Shown here one piece after another: positions 12,567 to 13,002 of a DNA stretch of 13,002 nt. Each line of letters opens with the position of its first letter. Positions within the stretch are counted from its first letter, which is position 1. The notes below the pieces were generated by a model. It was not told the DNA's origin, searched no databases, and saw only the letters and a list, made by a program, of their open reading frames with translations. The stretch covers positions 1 through 13,002 of the forward strand of contig DASZER010000050.1 of assembly GCA_035940575.1 (NCBI GenBank). The letters run 5' to 3'. The position numbers and the translations under genes are program-made. The DNA comes from BP-191 sp035940575. Its GTDB lineage: Bacteria; Actinomycetota; Actinomycetes; BP-191.

Positions 12567-13002
12567 GCAGGTCGCGGTGGCGCGCCATCCACGCGCCGCT
12601 GCGGACCCGCCACGCCACGCCACGGTCGAGCCCTTCGAGAACGTCCTCGCGCGCGCTGAGCACGGCGAGGTCCAGCATCCGGTCGACGACCCGCTCGCGC
12701 CACGCGCGCGGCGCGGCGTAGCCGTCGAGGACTGCCGCGACGAGGCCCGCGCGCACCGGCGCCGGCGGCAGCCCGTCGCGCTCGGCCACGTCGTCGTCGA
12801 ACAGCCGCGCGTGCAGCCACGCCGTCTGCGCCAGCTCCCACTCGGCGTCCATCGGGCCCGCGGTCTCCCAGTCCACGAACGCCACCGGCGTCCCGCCGCG
12901 CGCGAGGGTGTTCCAGGGGCCGGTGTCGGCGTGGCCGACGACGGGCGTCTCGCCGCGCAGGTCGCGTACCCACCACGGCTGCCACACCGCGTCGGCCGGC
13001 GG
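12544..13002 (-). CDS. Aminoglycoside phosphotransferase-fold (APH) family protein, C-terminal part (partial, cut by right edge)
   Basis: The reading frame is open to the right edge, so the N-terminus is missing; about 152 residues are visible. The catalytic region is clear: VVGHADTGPWNTL matches the H-x-D-x4-N loop with catalytic Asp and Mg-binding Asn, and PVAFVDWETAGPMDAEWELA matches the metal-binding D-W-E/D-x-A-x-x-x-D that follows in APH kinases. A helical C-terminal portion rich in Arg and Ala follows. The family includes antibiotic kinases, homoserine/choline-type kinases and many proteins of unknown substrate; nothing here indicates resistance. A GTG at 12987 exists but would drop part of the lobe before the catalytic loop, so it is probably internal. 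The 3' end overlaps the TIGR03086 gene tail to tail. Confidence 0.82.
   Translation of the reverse strand, partial: PPADAVWQPWWVRDLRGETPVVGHADTGPWNTLARGGTPVAFVDWETAGPMDAEWELAQTAWLHARLFDDDVAERDGLPPAPVRAGLVAAVLDGYAAPRAWRERVVDRMLDLAVLSAREDVLEGLDRGVAWRVRSGAWMARHRDLLRRAACP

Noticed and set aside
12544..13002. Aminoglycoside resistance gene
   Set aside because: Only the general APH kinase motifs are visible and the N-terminal half is missing; substrate cannot be claimed.
1..13002. CRISPR array, tRNA, rRNA, insertion sequence or prophage
   Set aside because: No regularly spaced repeats, no recognisable RNA gene sequence and no transposase, integrase or terminal repeats were seen on either strand.

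Overview
The window looks like a piece of chromosome from a high-GC actinobacterium. Base composition is well above 70 % G+C by eye and GTG starts are frequent. Both halves of a typical actinobacterial locus are present: dapA-rnj-ftsK, and rodZ-like-rimO-pgsA-cinA, which in many actinomycetes continues to clgR and recA. Several small families common in actinomycetes also occur (DUF6578, DUF5995, DUF1543, TIGR03086). The genus cannot be fixed from the sequence. I see no rRNA, tRNA, CRISPR array, insertion sequence or phage gene, and no gene-free stretch longer than about 100 bases.

Layout. Positions 1-3654 (all minus strand) hold the 5' end of cinA, then pgsA and rimO in an overlapping stop/start chain, then a RodZ-like membrane protein and a GNAT acetyltransferase. 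Positions 3703-6192 (minus) hold ftsK. Positions 6277-6657 hold a plus-strand DUF6578 gene, divergent from ftsK and overlapping the 3' end of rnj tail to tail. Positions 6632-9207 (minus) hold dapA-rnj. Positions 9215-9805 (minus) hold a toxin-antitoxin pair (ribbon-helix-helix antitoxin, then Doc-type toxin) abutting dapA. Positions 9829-10674 (minus) hold an NAD(P)-dependent oxidoreductase with a DUF1932 C-terminus. It is divergent, with 6 bp between start codons, from a plus-strand MmcQ/YjbR-DUF5995 pair. A DUF1543-TIGR03086 pair follows on plus. A truncated aminoglycoside-phosphotransferase-fold protein comes in from the right edge on minus.

How the genes fit together. Most are core genes: lysine/peptidoglycan precursor synthesis (dapA), RNA processing (rnj), chromosome segregation at the septum (ftsK), ribosome modification (rimO), phospholipid synthesis (pgsA) and cell-shape scaffolding (rodZ-like). 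The part from 9215 rightwards, plus the DUF6578 gene, is accessory: a toxin-antitoxin module and small poorly characterised families.

The most interesting signals are regulatory. Five genes (rimO, GNAT, ftsK, the antitoxin and DUF1543) carry a TANNNT hexamer exactly 6 or 7 nt before the start codon, the arrangement expected of leaderless mRNAs. The ftsK promoter carries a tandem 9-bp GTCACAC repeat resembling the MtrA motif. A 17-bp inverted repeat overlaps the antitoxin -10, and a perfect 8-bp-arm inverted repeat covers the DUF6578 start codon. I found no convincing new multi-gene system.
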